A DNA stretch of 42,671 bases from Bryobacteraceae bacterium. GTDB lineage: Bacteria; Acidobacteriota; Terriglobia; Bryobacterales; Bryobacteraceae. The notes beneath the pieces are model-generated. The model was not told where the DNA came from. It did no database searches and saw nothing but the letters and a program-made list of their open reading frames with translations. Shown here in pieces: positions 34,051-42,423 of this stretch. The DNA lies in contig JAICXC010000035.1 in assembly GCA_025980665.1 (NCBI GenBank), forward strand, positions 1-42,671. The letters are read 5' to 3'. A program made the position numbers and the translations under genes. Numbering within the stretch: the first letter of the stretch is position 1; each line of letters opens with the position of its first letter.

Positions 34051-37023
34051 ATGCAGTTTCCCAGGCCTCGAGGCCTGCGCGCGCCCATTTCCATGGTGCC
34101 GGCAGCGTTCAAGGTGCCAGCGGCGCTGTTCGGCCTGTTGGCCGCGATTCCCCTATTCGGCCAGCAACAGCCTGCGCCGCAGCAACCCAAGCCGCCCAAT
34201 CCGTTCGAGCAGGTTCCGCAAGCCGAAGAGCCGAAGCCGGCGCCGCCTAAACCGGAACCCGCCAAGCCTGCGGCGCCCGGGCGGGCTGTGCCAAGCGCGA
34301 CGGCGGATCGCCCTCCAACCGATACCATCGAATCCATTAACTTTCAGGGGGCACGCAAGGTGCCTCAAGATACGCTGCGCGCCATGATCTTCACCAAGCG
34401 CGGTGATATGTACGATGCCGAATCCCTCCACCGCGATCTGATCACGTTATGGAACAGCGCGCGCTTCGACAATATTGAGGTTACGAGAGAGCCCGGCCAG
34501 ACCGGCTGGATCATAACGTTCAAAGTCCAGGAACGGCCGGTGGTGCGTACCATCAAGTACGACGGACTGAAATCGATCACCACATCCGAAGTTCTGGACC
34601 GGTTCAAAGAACGGCACGTCACTTTGACGCCGGAATCGACCTACGACCGGAACAAGGTCCAGCGCGCGCAGATCGTCTTGCAGGATTACCTGGCGGAACG
34701 CGGCCGGCAATTCGCCACCGTCATGCCCGAACTGCAGCCATTTCCTCCATCGTCGCTGAACATCGTATTCAAGGTAGACGAGGGACCAAAGGTAAAGGTC
34801 GGCGACATTAAGTTCGAAGGCAATACGACCTTCAGCGACCTTTTAGTCCGGCGGGCCATGAGAAATCTGCGGCCGTTCGGGATCCCGTACTCCCGAGTGG
34901 CGGAAAATTTGTTCAGCCGAACCTTCGACTCCACCAAACTGGAAGAAGACGAGGGGCGAATCGTCCAGTTTTACCAATCGCAAGGCTATTTCACGGCGCG
35001 CGTGACCGGGCAGTCGGTCAATATCGTGGACGTCGGCGGCGGCAAATTTCGCCTTCCCCTGATCAAGCCCAACCGGCCCGGCAAGAATGCCAACATCTCG
35101 ATCAGCATCGAGGAAGGCCGTCTGTATCATCTCAACACCATTAGTTTTGTGGGAGTGAAGCTGTTCCGTACGCCTGAAGAGCTGTTTCCTCAGATCTTCC
35201 GAATGAAGCCAGGCGACCCGTTCTCGACGGAGAGGCTGCAAAAGGGTTTCGAGGAGCTGCGTAAGCTGTATGGCAGATTCGGCTACATCAACTTCCTGGT
35301 GGAGCCCGAGCCCGAGCCTATTCCCGGCACCGATAAGATCAACCTGACACTTCGCTTCGATGAAGGCAACCAGTTCTTCGTGCGCCGCATTGATTTCTCC
35401 GGCAACACCACCACTCGCGACAAAGTAATTCGCCGGGAGCTGCTGATCGACGAGGGCGACCCATATAACACGGACCTGTGGCGGTTGAGCATTCTGCGCC
35501 TGAACCAGCTGGGTTATTTCGAGACGCTGAAGGAAACCGACTCCGTCGATATGAAGACGGATAACAACAACCACACGGTCGACCTGACGCTCAAGGTCCG
35601 GGAGCGCGGGAAGAATACTATCCAGTTCAGCGGAGGCATTTCCGCCATCTCCGGCAGCTTCGTCGGGTTTTCGTATTCGACCAATAACTTTCTGGGCCTG
35701 GGCGAGACTTTGAGCTTATCGAGCCAGCTCGGCACGCGAACCACCGACGTGAGCTTCGGATTCACCGAACCTTACTTCCTGGACCGGCCCATGCAGGTTG
35801 GATTCACGGTATTCATGAGCCGCTTCAATTTCGATCAGGCGCGTGAAGCTTCGGTCCTGGCCGGCGCAGACCTGATCCCCCTTTATAATTCCCTGGGCAC
35901 CCAGAATCTGCTCAACTACGTTTCGAATACCAAGGGATTCACCACGTTCCTTAACTACCCGCTCAAGAGGAGTTTCCAGCGCCTGGGTGTAAGCTACGGC
36001 TATAGCATTCAGAACGTGCGTACGCTGACCGATGCAGCGTCGCAGTACTACGACTACCTGAATTTCTTGAGCATCAACGGACCGCAGCAGAATTCGCTCG
36101 ATGGGATCAGAACCTCAAGCATCACTCCGACCTACAGCTACAATTCCGTTAATAACCCGCTCACCCCGACGGGCGGCACGGGCTTTCAGGCATCGCTTCA
36201 ATTCGCGGGCAGCATTCTGGGCGGCAATGTGAATCAAATCGAACCGGTGCTCGATTTCCGGCACTTCCGCAAGGGTTTCAAGCCAGGTCACGTGATTGCG
36301 ATGCACCTCTCGGCGAAGTATGTGACCGGGTACGGCGGCAAAGTGGCGCCTCCATTCAATCGTTTCTATATGGGCGGCGAAAACGACGTGCGCGGCTTCG
36401 ATCTATGGGGCGCTGGTCCGTGGGCGTTCGTGCCGAATACGGCGGCGGTGAATGTTCTGAATGCCGACGGCACCCCGCGCCAGCAGAAGTTCATCGATCC
36501 CACGACGGGAGCGGTCAGCCTCCAAAATGCTACGCAGACCATCCCCTCGTATCAGCTGGTGGTCCCCGGCGGCGACACCAACATTGTGGCGAATTTCGAA
36601 TACCGAATCCCGATTGTCGGGCAAACTGTCAGTCTGGTTCCCTTCTTTGACGCGGGCATGAACCGGATCTCGAACAAGAGCCAGCTTAAGTTGAATCCTG
36701 GCCGTATCAGCGACCTGAACGGCCAATTCCCCGAAGCGGCGTTCGGCGACTCAGCCGTGATTGCGCCGGGAACCCAGATCATCCGCACGTCCACGGGACT
36801 CGAACTGCAAGTGTTGATGCCGGTGTTCAACCAGCCATTCCGGATCTACTGGGCGTATAACCCGACCAGGGTCTACGAATATCTGCAGCCCCCGATTGTG
36901 GCTGATCGAAGCTATTTCCCGAATGCAGCTTCATTCGCCAACTCGATTCTCACGTTCGGGCAGCCGTCGCCCTTATTCGAGAGACGGTCGCAATTCCGCT
37001 TCACCATCGGCAGGACGTTTTAA
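34051..37023 (+). CDS. bamA: Outer membrane protein assembly factor BamA
   Basis: A 990-residue Omp85 protein that folds beta-barrel proteins into the outer membrane. A signal peptide covers about 1-38, followed by an unusual Pro/Gln/Lys/Ala-rich linker at about 39-85. Five POTRA domains follow: about 88-165 (IESINFQGARKVPQDTLR), 166-250, 250-350, 350-440 (LNTISFVGVKLFRTPEE) and 440-520 (VRRIDFSGNTTTRDKVI). The 16-strand barrel fills the rest, with the conserved GGENDVRGFDLWG loop motif and terminal Phe. It is longer than the typical 800 residues because of the Pro-rich linker and long barrel loops. The start at 34051 follows AAGGAA. It is followed by the ompH/skp gene after 70 bp, the usual partner order. 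Confidence 0.97.
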   Translation: MQFPRPRGLRAPISMVPAAFKVPAALFGLLAAIPLFGQQQPAPQQPKPPNPFEQVPQAEEPKPAPPKPEPAKPAAPGRAVPSATADRPPTDTIESINFQGARKVPQDTLRAMIFTKRGDMYDAESLHRDLITLWNSARFDNIEVTREPGQTGWIITFKVQERPVVRTIKYDGLKSITTSEVLDRFKERHVTLTPESTYDRNKVQRAQIVLQDYLAERGRQFATVMPELQPFPPSSLNIVFKVDEGPKVKVGDIKFEGNTTFSDLLVRRAMRNLRPFGIPYSRVAENLFSRTFDSTKLEEDEGRIVQFYQSQGYFTARVTGQSVNIVDVGGGKFRLPLIKPNRPGKNANISISIEEGRLYHLNTISFVGVKLFRTPEELFPQIFRMKPGDPFSTERLQKGFEELRKLYGRFGYINFLVEPEPEPIPGTDKINLTLRFDEGNQFFVRRIDFSGNTTTRDKVIRRELLIDEGDPYNTDLWRLSILRLNQLGYFETLKETDSVDMKTDNNNHTVDLTLKVRERGKNTIQFSGGISAISGSFVGFSYSTNNFLGLGETLSLSSQLGTRTTDVSFGFTEPYFLDRPMQVGFTVFMSRFNFDQAREASVLAGADLIPLYNSLGTQNLLNYVSNTKGFTTFLNYPLKRSFQRLGVSYGYSIQNVRTLTDAASQYYDYLNFLSINGPQQNSLDGIRTSSITPTYSYNSVNNPLTPTGGTGFQASLQFAGSILGGNVNQIEPVLDFRHFRKGFKPGHVIAMHLSAKYVTGYGGKVAPPFNRFYMGGENDVRGFDLWGAGPWAFVPNTAAVNVLNADGTPRQQKFIDPTTGAVSLQNATQTIPSYQLVVPGGDTNIVANFEYRIPIVGQTVSLVPFFDAGMNRISNKSQLKLNPGRISDLNGQFPEAAFGDSAVIAPGTQIIRTSTGLELQVLMPVFNQPFRIYWAYNPTRVYEYLQPPIVADRSYFPNAASFANSILTFGQPSPLFERRSQFRFTIGRTF

Positions 37024-37080
37024 GGACCTCGCGGGTGGATGTTAGGATGTTAAAGAACAGCCAAGCCAACAGTTAATAAT

Positions 37081-37086
37081 GAGGAG
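37081..37086 (+). promoter_or_regulatory. Shine-Dalgarno for the OmpH gene
   Basis: GAGGAG lies 7 bp before GTG 37094. The alternative ATG at 37079 overlaps this site, so the GTG is the better start. Confidence 0.65.
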
Positions 37087-37093
37087 TTCTCCT

Positions 37094-37744
37094 GTGAATA
37101 AGTATTCTGTGATCGGTCTGGTTTGGGCTTCCGCTACGCTCATGGCGCAAACGCCGGCGGCGGTCCCCACCAAGATTTGCGTGGTCAACTTGCAGAGCGC
37201 CATGCTCAGCACCAAAGACGGGCAGGCCGCCGCGGACGAGTTTCGAACCAAGTTTTCCGAGCCCGAGGAGAAAAAGCTCCAGGCGAAGCAAGCCGAAATC
37301 ACCGATCTGAGCGATAAGCTCCAGCGCGGCGCCAACACCATGTCGCAGACCGCCCAGGACGACATGAAACGCACGCTGGATAAGAAGAACACGGAATACA
37401 AGCGCGCGGTCGAGGATTTCCAGTTTGACCGCGATGACATGCAGCGTAAGCTGCTGGACGATCTGTCGGCGAAGATGCAGGCGGTGATTGCGCGGTTTGC
37501 GCAGGAAAACGCCTGCGCCATATTTCTGGACGTGACCAACCCGAATTCGGGCATCATGTGGATCGCGGATCAGGTTGACGTCACGCGGCAGATCGTGGAT
37601 GCCTACGACAAAACGCAGCCGGGAACAGCGACGCCCGCTGCCAAACCCGCCACGAGCGGGGTCAAGCCGCCTGCGACGCCGCCCGCAAGTACCGTCAGGC
37701 CACCCGCGACAACACCGGCCAAGCCGCCAGCCCCAGCCAAGTAG
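37094..37744 (+). CDS. OmpH/Skp family periplasmic chaperone with Pro/Ala-rich tail
   Basis: A 216-residue Skp-like holdase that carries unfolded outer-membrane proteins to BamA. The GTG at 37094 gives signal peptide MNKYSVIGLVWASATLMAQ. The body trimer strand is KICVVNLQSAMLSTKDGQ, and long helical tentacles at about 45-125 are rich in Lys, Glu and Gln. The final strand region is CAIFLDVTNPNSG, followed by VTRQIVDAYDKTQP. The last 40 residues form a Pro/Ala/Thr/Lys tail (repeated KPPAT/TPP units), unusual for Skp. The adjacent bamA and matching Pro-rich regions support the function. Convergent with odhB, with a hairpin between them. Confidence 0.9.
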   Translation: MNKYSVIGLVWASATLMAQTPAAVPTKICVVNLQSAMLSTKDGQAAADEFRTKFSEPEEKKLQAKQAEITDLSDKLQRGANTMSQTAQDDMKRTLDKKNTEYKRAVEDFQFDRDDMQRKLLDDLSAKMQAVIARFAQENACAIFLDVTNPNSGIMWIADQVDVTRQIVDAYDKTQPGTATPAAKPATSGVKPPATPPASTVRPPATTPAKPPAPAK

Positions 37745-37756
37745 TTCTTTAGAACG

Positions 37757-37776
37757 CGTGGGCCTTCGGGCCCACG
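37757..37776. terminator. Hairpin with 8-bp stem and TTCG tetraloop between convergent genes
   Basis: CGTGGGCC and GGCCCACG pair perfectly around TTCG, an unusually stable loop in RNA read from the plus strand. It lies 12 bp after the ompH stop and 1 bp before the odhB stop. No long T-tract follows on either strand, so it is either a weak or bidirectional terminator, or a protective 3' hairpin. The flanking GGCTAC resembles short repeats seen between genes in related genomes. Confidence 0.65.
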
Positions 37777-37777
37777 G

Positions 37778-39178
37778 CTACATTACTTCTTCGCTCCAGT
37801 TTTCGAGAATCGACTTGACCTTCGCCGTGAATTGGTCCGCGAGTGCGCCGTCGATCAGGCGATGATCGAAAGTCAGCGCCAGATACGCCGTGGAGCGAAT
37901 CGCGATCGCGTCTTCGATCACCACCGGCTCCTTCTGCACCGCCCCGATGCCCAGGATCGCTACCTGCGGCTGATTGATTACGGGGGTCGCGAAGATGCTG
38001 CCGAAGCTGCCGAAGTTGGTGATGGAAAAAGTGCCGCCGGTTACCTCGTCGGGCCGGAGCTGTCGGGAGCGGGCACGCGCGGCCAGATCCACGATGGAGC
38101 GTTGCAGGCCAACGATGTTCTTTTCATCGGCATTGCGGATCACCGGTACGATCAGTCCGTTTTCAAGAGCCACGGCGACGCCCAGGTTGATGTCGCGGTG
38201 ATAGATGATGTTGGTACCTTCAATCGACGCGTTCACCAGTGGGAACTCGCGCAAGGCGGCGATGGCCGCACGCACCATGAACGGCAGGTAGGTTAATCCG
38301 AATCCATACTGCGCCTGGAACGAACCCTTCAATTTGTCACGCAGCTTGGCGACCTTGGTCAGGTCGGCCTTGTGGACCGTGGTCACGTGCGCCGACGTGT
38401 GCTTGCTGAACGTCATATGTTCGGCAATCTTCTGGCGCATGATGCTCATCGGCTCGACGCGCATCGCGGGAGGCGCTCCCGGCATAGTTGTCTGAACCGC
38501 CGCTGGTTGCGGAGATGTGGGCGCGGCCTGTGGCACCTGCCGTTGGGCTTCGGGAGGAGGCGCGGGTACATGCACCGGAGCCTGCTGTGGCGGAGGCGCA
38601 GCAACCGGACGCGGCGCGGAAACAGGTGCGACCGCTGTACCACTCTGGCCACCCAAATATGATTCCAAGTCCTGCTTGGTGATCCGCCCCCCGACGCCCG
38701 TGCCCTTTACGCGGCTCAGATCGATATTGTTCTCACGCGCCATCTTACGGACCAGCGGCGAAAGTGGACCGGCGGTTTCTTCGACCACCGTTCCGGTTTC
38801 CTGAGCGGGGACCGGAGGAGGCGCCGCTTGCGGCGCGGCGTCGACATGCGATGCGCCATCAGACTGCGCGACTGTCGCCTGGGGAGCGGCCGCCGGGGGT
38901 GCGGCTGCCGCTGCGGCGGCTGCGGCCGGTGACGAAGCACTCGCCCCATCGCTGATGCGTCCAACCACCGTATTGATACCGACCGTCTTCCCTTCCTCGA
39001 CTAGAATCTCGGCCAACGTTCCGGCCGCCGGCGAGGGGATCTCGGTATCCACTTTATCTGTGGAAATCTCAAAAAGAGGCTCGTCGCGTTCCACCTTGTC
39101 GCCAGGCTTCTTCAGCCACTTGGTCAGGGTTCCCTCGACAATGCTTTCGCCCATCTGCGGCATTTCTACGTCGATCAT
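37778..39178 (-). CDS. odhB: Dihydrolipoamide acyltransferase (E2), 2-oxo acid dehydrogenase complex
   Basis: A 466-residue E2 component. The N-terminal lipoyl domain carries its lipoyl Lys at residue 42 in EISTDKVDTEIPSP. A long Ala/Pro/Gln-rich linker follows (about 80-130). The E3-binding domain LVRKMARENNIDLSRVKG lies near 145, followed by another Pro-rich linker. The catalytic acyltransferase core has TFDHRLIDGALADQF near the end. Substrate class (succinyl, acetyl or branched acyl) cannot be read reliably; the single lipoyl domain and sequence style fit 2-oxoglutarate or branched-chain complexes. Its ATG overlaps the end of lipB by 4 bp. The E1 gene is not in the window. Confidence 0.93.
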   Translation of the reverse strand: MIDVEMPQMGESIVEGTLTKWLKKPGDKVERDEPLFEISTDKVDTEIPSPAAGTLAEILVEEGKTVGINTVVGRISDGASASSPAAAAAAAAAPPAAAPQATVAQSDGASHVDAAPQAAPPPVPAQETGTVVEETAGPLSPLVRKMARENNIDLSRVKGTGVGGRITKQDLESYLGGQSGTAVAPVSAPRPVAAPPPQQAPVHVPAPPPEAQRQVPQAAPTSPQPAAVQTTMPGAPPAMRVEPMSIMRQKIAEHMTFSKHTSAHVTTVHKADLTKVAKLRDKLKGSFQAQYGFGLTYLPFMVRAAIAALREFPLVNASIEGTNIIYHRDINLGVAVALENGLIVPVIRNADEKNIVGLQRSIVDLAARARSRQLRPDEVTGGTFSITNFGSFGSIFATPVINQPQVAILGIGAVQKEPVVIEDAIAIRSTAYLALTFDHRLIDGALADQFTAKVKSILENWSEEVM

Positions 39179-39870
39179 TCGCTCTCCATCTCGGCTTTCT
39201 CCATTTTCGCACCGTACATGTTTCGATCAAAGACCCGGCCGAAAGCTCGCGCCACCGACATGGTGACTTCCGCGCGGCTGGCATGACACCCAAGGACGCG
39301 TAGGGACGTTACCGGCTGGGTCAATCCACACGGCACGATGTACTTGAAATAATCCAAATCCGTATCCAGATTGAGCGCGAAGCCGTGTGAGGTCACCCAA
39401 CGGCTGATATGCACTCCGATGGCGGCGACCTTCGCGCCCTGGACCCAAACTCCTGTCGCGCCCGGCTGCCGCTCTCCGTGGATGCCGAATTCAGCCAGCG
39501 CCTCGATCAAAACCTGTTCCAGCGCGCGTAGATATGCGACCACATCACGCTTCCATTCGCGCAAATCGAAAATCGGATACCCGACGATCTGTCCGGGACC
39601 GTGATAGGTCACGTCGCCGCCGCGATCGGTGTAGTGCAATTCGATACCGGCGCGGTCCAGGATCTCGGGTGAAGCCAGCACGTTTTCCATGTGCCCGTTG
39701 CGGCCCATGGTCACGACGTGGGGATGCTCAACGATCAGCAACTGGTCGGGTATTTCGCCACGCTTGCGGCGCTCGACCATATTAGTTTGCAGCGCTAGCG
39801 CGCGAGCGTAGCTGGTCCTGCCTGCGTCTAGAAACTCGCACGATGCAAGCGTTTCTAAGACTTCAGGCAT
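39175..39870 (-). CDS. lipB: Octanoyltransferase LipB
   Basis: LipB moves octanoyl from octanoyl-ACP to the lipoyl domains of 2-oxo acid dehydrogenases. The 231-residue protein carries RGGDVTYHGPGQIVGYP (about 75-91), the Lys in VQGAKVAAIGVHISRWV, and the nucleophilic Cys in VPCGLTQPVTSLRVLG; all are family signatures. ATG 39870 is chosen because it gives the normal N-terminus; the open frame extends upstream into lpd with no family sequence. It overlaps the end of lpd by 8 bp and the start of odhB by 4 bp. It sits between two subunits of its target complex, a tidy functional operon. LipA (lipoyl synthase) is not in the window. Confidence 0.96.
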   Translation of the reverse strand: MPEVLETLASCEFLDAGRTSYARALALQTNMVERRKRGEIPDQLLIVEHPHVVTMGRNGHMENVLASPEILDRAGIELHYTDRGGDVTYHGPGQIVGYPIFDLREWKRDVVAYLRALEQVLIEALAEFGIHGERQPGATGVWVQGAKVAAIGVHISRWVTSHGFALNLDTDLDYFKYIVPCGLTQPVTSLRVLGCHASRAEVTMSVARAFGRVFDRNMYGAKMEKAEMESE

Positions 39871-41257
39871 TGATCGCCATTCCATCGACTGCGTTAAACG
39901 CCTCGCCCATCGCCTCGTACAGCGTGGGATGCGCATGGATGGTATGCAACAGTGTCTCGACCGTGGCTTCCGCCTCCATCGCCAGCACCCCTTCACTGAT
40001 CAGCTCGAACGCCTCCGGGCCGATGATGTGAACCCCCAGGATCTCGCCGTATTTCTCGTCGGCAACAATTTTCACGAAACCGTCGTGCCGGCCCAGGATG
40101 GAAGCCTTGGCGTCCGCCGCGAAGGGAAACTTTCCGATCTTGACGCTATGCCCCGCGGCGCGCGCCTGTGCCTCAGTCAGCCCCACGCTGCCGATGCCAG
40201 GCTCCGTGTATGTGGCACCCGGAATCCGGTTCCGATTGATGGGCACGACGGGTTTGCCGGCCATGTGGCCGATGGCGACCATTCCCTCTGCCGTCGCTAC
40301 GTGCGCCAGTTGCGGCGTCCCCGCGACGATATCGCCGATCGCGTAAATGCCCGGCTCTCCGGTGCGTTGGTAAGGGTCCACTTTGATGAAGCCGCGGTCC
40401 AGCTCGATTTTCGTCCCTTCCAGCCCGATATTCTCGGTGTTGGGTTTGCGGCCGATCGCGACCAGCAGAGCGTCCGCTGCCACGGCCTCGGTCTTTCCGT
40501 CGGCTAGGGTCACTTGGAACCGCACGCCGCTTCCGACGTTCTCGACGTTGTCCACGCGCGCGCCCGTTTCCACACGAATGCCTTGTTTCTTGAACACCCG
40601 GGCCAGTTCTTTGGAAACTTCCTCGTCTTCGACTGGAACCAGACGCGGCAGCATTTCGAAGATCGAAACTTTACTTCCAAAACGCGAGAACGCCGACGCG
40701 AACTCGACTCCCACAGCGCCCGCTCCCAGAATCGCCAGTGATTTTGGTACTTCGGACAACGACAGAATCTCGATGTTGGTGAGGATGCGGCGGGCATCCG
40801 GCTTCAGGCCCGGCAACATGCGGGCTTCCGACCCCGTGGCGAGGACAATGTTCTTGGCTTCGAGAATCTGCTTCCCGCCGTCCGTGGCCACTTCGACTTT
40901 GCCTGGGCCAGCCAGCCGGGCATAGCCCTTGATCCAGTCGATCTTGTTCTTCTTCATCAGATACTCGACGCCCTTGGCATGCTTGGCGACGATCTTGTTC
41001 TTGCGGTCGAGCACCAGGGGGAAATCGAGGCGTGGGTTATCGCAGTGAATCCCGTCCTCTTCCGGGTGAAGAAAGCGTTCCCACACCTCAGCGGCATGCA
41101 GAAACGCTTTGGTCGGGATGCAGCCGACGTGCAGGCAGCAGCCCCCCAGTTTCGGATCTTTCTCAATCAGTGCGGTTTTCAGGCCGTATTGGCCGGCGCG
41201 AACAGCCGCCGAGTAACCACCGGGACCGCTCCCGATGATGATCACGTCGTATGTCAT
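39863..41257 (-). CDS. lpdA: Dihydrolipoyl dehydrogenase (E3)
   Basis: A 464-residue FAD disulfide oxidoreductase that reoxidises dihydrolipoyl groups of the E2 component with NAD+. The FAD-binding IIIGSGPGGYSAAVRAG is at residues 6-22. The redox motif GGCCLHVGCIPTK (about 38-50) has Cys41 and Cys46, and an extra Cys in place of the usual Thr. The NAD site is LGAGAVGVEFASAF. The second FAD motif is IYAIGDIV, and the catalytic His-Glu pair is in AHPTLYEAM. Starts at ATG 41257. It is first in the lpd-lipB-odhB operon, and is divergent from the sigma factor gene. Confidence 0.96.
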   Translation of the reverse strand: MTYDVIIIGSGPGGYSAAVRAGQYGLKTALIEKDPKLGGCCLHVGCIPTKAFLHAAEVWERFLHPEEDGIHCDNPRLDFPLVLDRKNKIVAKHAKGVEYLMKKNKIDWIKGYARLAGPGKVEVATDGGKQILEAKNIVLATGSEARMLPGLKPDARRILTNIEILSLSEVPKSLAILGAGAVGVEFASAFSRFGSKVSIFEMLPRLVPVEDEEVSKELARVFKKQGIRVETGARVDNVENVGSGVRFQVTLADGKTEAVAADALLVAIGRKPNTENIGLEGTKIELDRGFIKVDPYQRTGEPGIYAIGDIVAGTPQLAHVATAEGMVAIGHMAGKPVVPINRNRIPGATYTEPGIGSVGLTEAQARAAGHSVKIGKFPFAADAKASILGRHDGFVKIVADEKYGEILGVHIIGPEAFELISEGVLAMEAEATVETLLHTIHAHPTLYEAMGEAFNAVDGMAINA

Positions 41258-41349
41258 GGGGTGAATCTCCAGTTTACCAGGGGGACACAGTTTTCTGGAA
41301 CTTTTGCAGCCTGGGATGCGGAATACTAACGAACAGATTGAGTTATTGG

Positions 41350-41889
41350 ATGATTGCCACCGACGCAGCGTTGCTGGAGCAGGCTCTCACGGGCGCGGAG
41401 GATGCCTTTACAGCGCTATACCGGCGCCGCCAGGGAGGCGTCTACCGCTTCGCTCTGCAGATGACCGGGAGTACGGCCATCGCCGAGGACGTGACGCAGG
41501 AAGCCTTCCTGGCGCTGATTCTGCATGGGACCCGTTATAACGAGGCCCGCGGTACGGTGGCGTCCTTCTTATATGGAATCGCGCGCAACCTGATCATGCG
41601 GCGCCTGGACCGCCGTCCCGGGGCGGAATTGGAAATTACCGAGGAATGGGCGGGTCCGGAAGATCTGCTGGAGGACCTGACGCGGCGCGAGTCTATCGAA
41701 CAGGTCCGGCAGGCGGTTCTGAGCCTGCCTCCTGTCTTCCGCGAAGCTGTTGTTCTATGTGACTTGCAGGATTCAAGTTACGAAGAAGCCGCCGCGGCGC
41801 TGGATTGCCCGGTCGGGACCGTGCGATCGAGACTCAGCCGGGGCCGGGCGCCGCTGGCGAGGAAGCTACGGGGGGTAGCAGTGGTATGA
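41350..41889 (+). CDS. ECF-type sigma-70 family RNA polymerase sigma factor
   Basis: A 179-residue ECF sigma factor. Region 2 is AFTALYRRRQGGVYRFALQM to IAEDVTQEAFLALI (core and -10 binding). Region 4 is LPPVFREAVVLCDLQDSSYEEAAAALDCPVGTVRSRLSRGR, a helix-turn-helix for -35 recognition, with the family's GTVRSRLSR. ATG 41350 gives the family-length N-terminus, although the frame is open to 41251; no strong ribosome site helps. Its stop overlaps the ATG of the next gene, so sigma factor and putative regulator are translationally coupled. Target promoters are unknown. Confidence 0.94.
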   Translation: MIATDAALLEQALTGAEDAFTALYRRRQGGVYRFALQMTGSTAIAEDVTQEAFLALILHGTRYNEARGTVASFLYGIARNLIMRRLDRRPGAELEITEEWAGPEDLLEDLTRRESIEQVRQAVLSLPPVFREAVVLCDLQDSSYEEAAAALDCPVGTVRSRLSRGRAPLARKLRGVAVV

Positions 41890-42413
41890 AGTCAGGAGAT
41901 TGGGCTGTAACAGCGTTGCGGGCTCTGGCGGAGCATGATCGCGAGCGTGAAGCGCCCGAGGAAGTCGAAACGCGCCTGCTCGCGGCTTTTCGGAAAAAGC
42001 AGGGTCGGAGGCAGGTGAAAACCGTGGCGCTGGCGATGCTGGCCGTCGCGGCGGGGATCACGATGTTCTTCGCTAGACCCCAGCCGAAGCCGAAGCAGGT
42101 CGTTCCGATGCCGGAGAGACGGCAGCCAATAGCAGCCGCCGCCGCTCCCGCCCCGATGCCGACGGCAAAACCTAAGCCTCGCCAAGTGAAACGCCAACCC
42201 CGCGAGGTCGTCACCCAATTTTTCCCGCTCCTGGATGTGGCTACGCCTTTTGAACGCGGCGAATTGCTGCGCGTGACCGTGCCGGCGTCGACCATGCGGA
42301 CAGTCGGACTACCGGTCAATGAGGATCACCTCACGGATCGGGTGTATGCGGACGTGCTGGTGGGACAAGAGGGGCTCGCACGAGCCATTCGATTCGTGAG
42401 TTATGAGCAATAA
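41886..42413 (+). CDS. Single-pass membrane protein, candidate anti-sigma factor
   Basis: A 175-residue protein with a cytoplasmic N-terminus of about 45 residues (charged, helical), one membrane helix (TVALAMLAVAAGITMFFA), a Pro/Lys/Ala-rich linker and a C-terminal domain of about 60 residues rich in beta-type sequence (FERGELLRVTVPASTMRTVG). It has no zinc-finger HXXXCXXC motif of ordinary anti-sigma proteins. Its coupling to the ECF gene (4-bp overlap) suggests it holds the sigma factor at the membrane; the periplasmic part could sense envelope state. No database family is recognised. Confidence 0.75.
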   Translation: MKSGDWAVTALRALAEHDREREAPEEVETRLLAAFRKKQGRRQVKTVALAMLAVAAGITMFFARPQPKPKQVVPMPERRQPIAAAAAPAPMPTAKPKPRQVKRQPREVVTQFFPLLDVATPFERGELLRVTVPASTMRTVGLPVNEDHLTDRVYADVLVGQEGLARAIRFVSYEQ

Positions 42414-42423
42414 GGAGATACGT

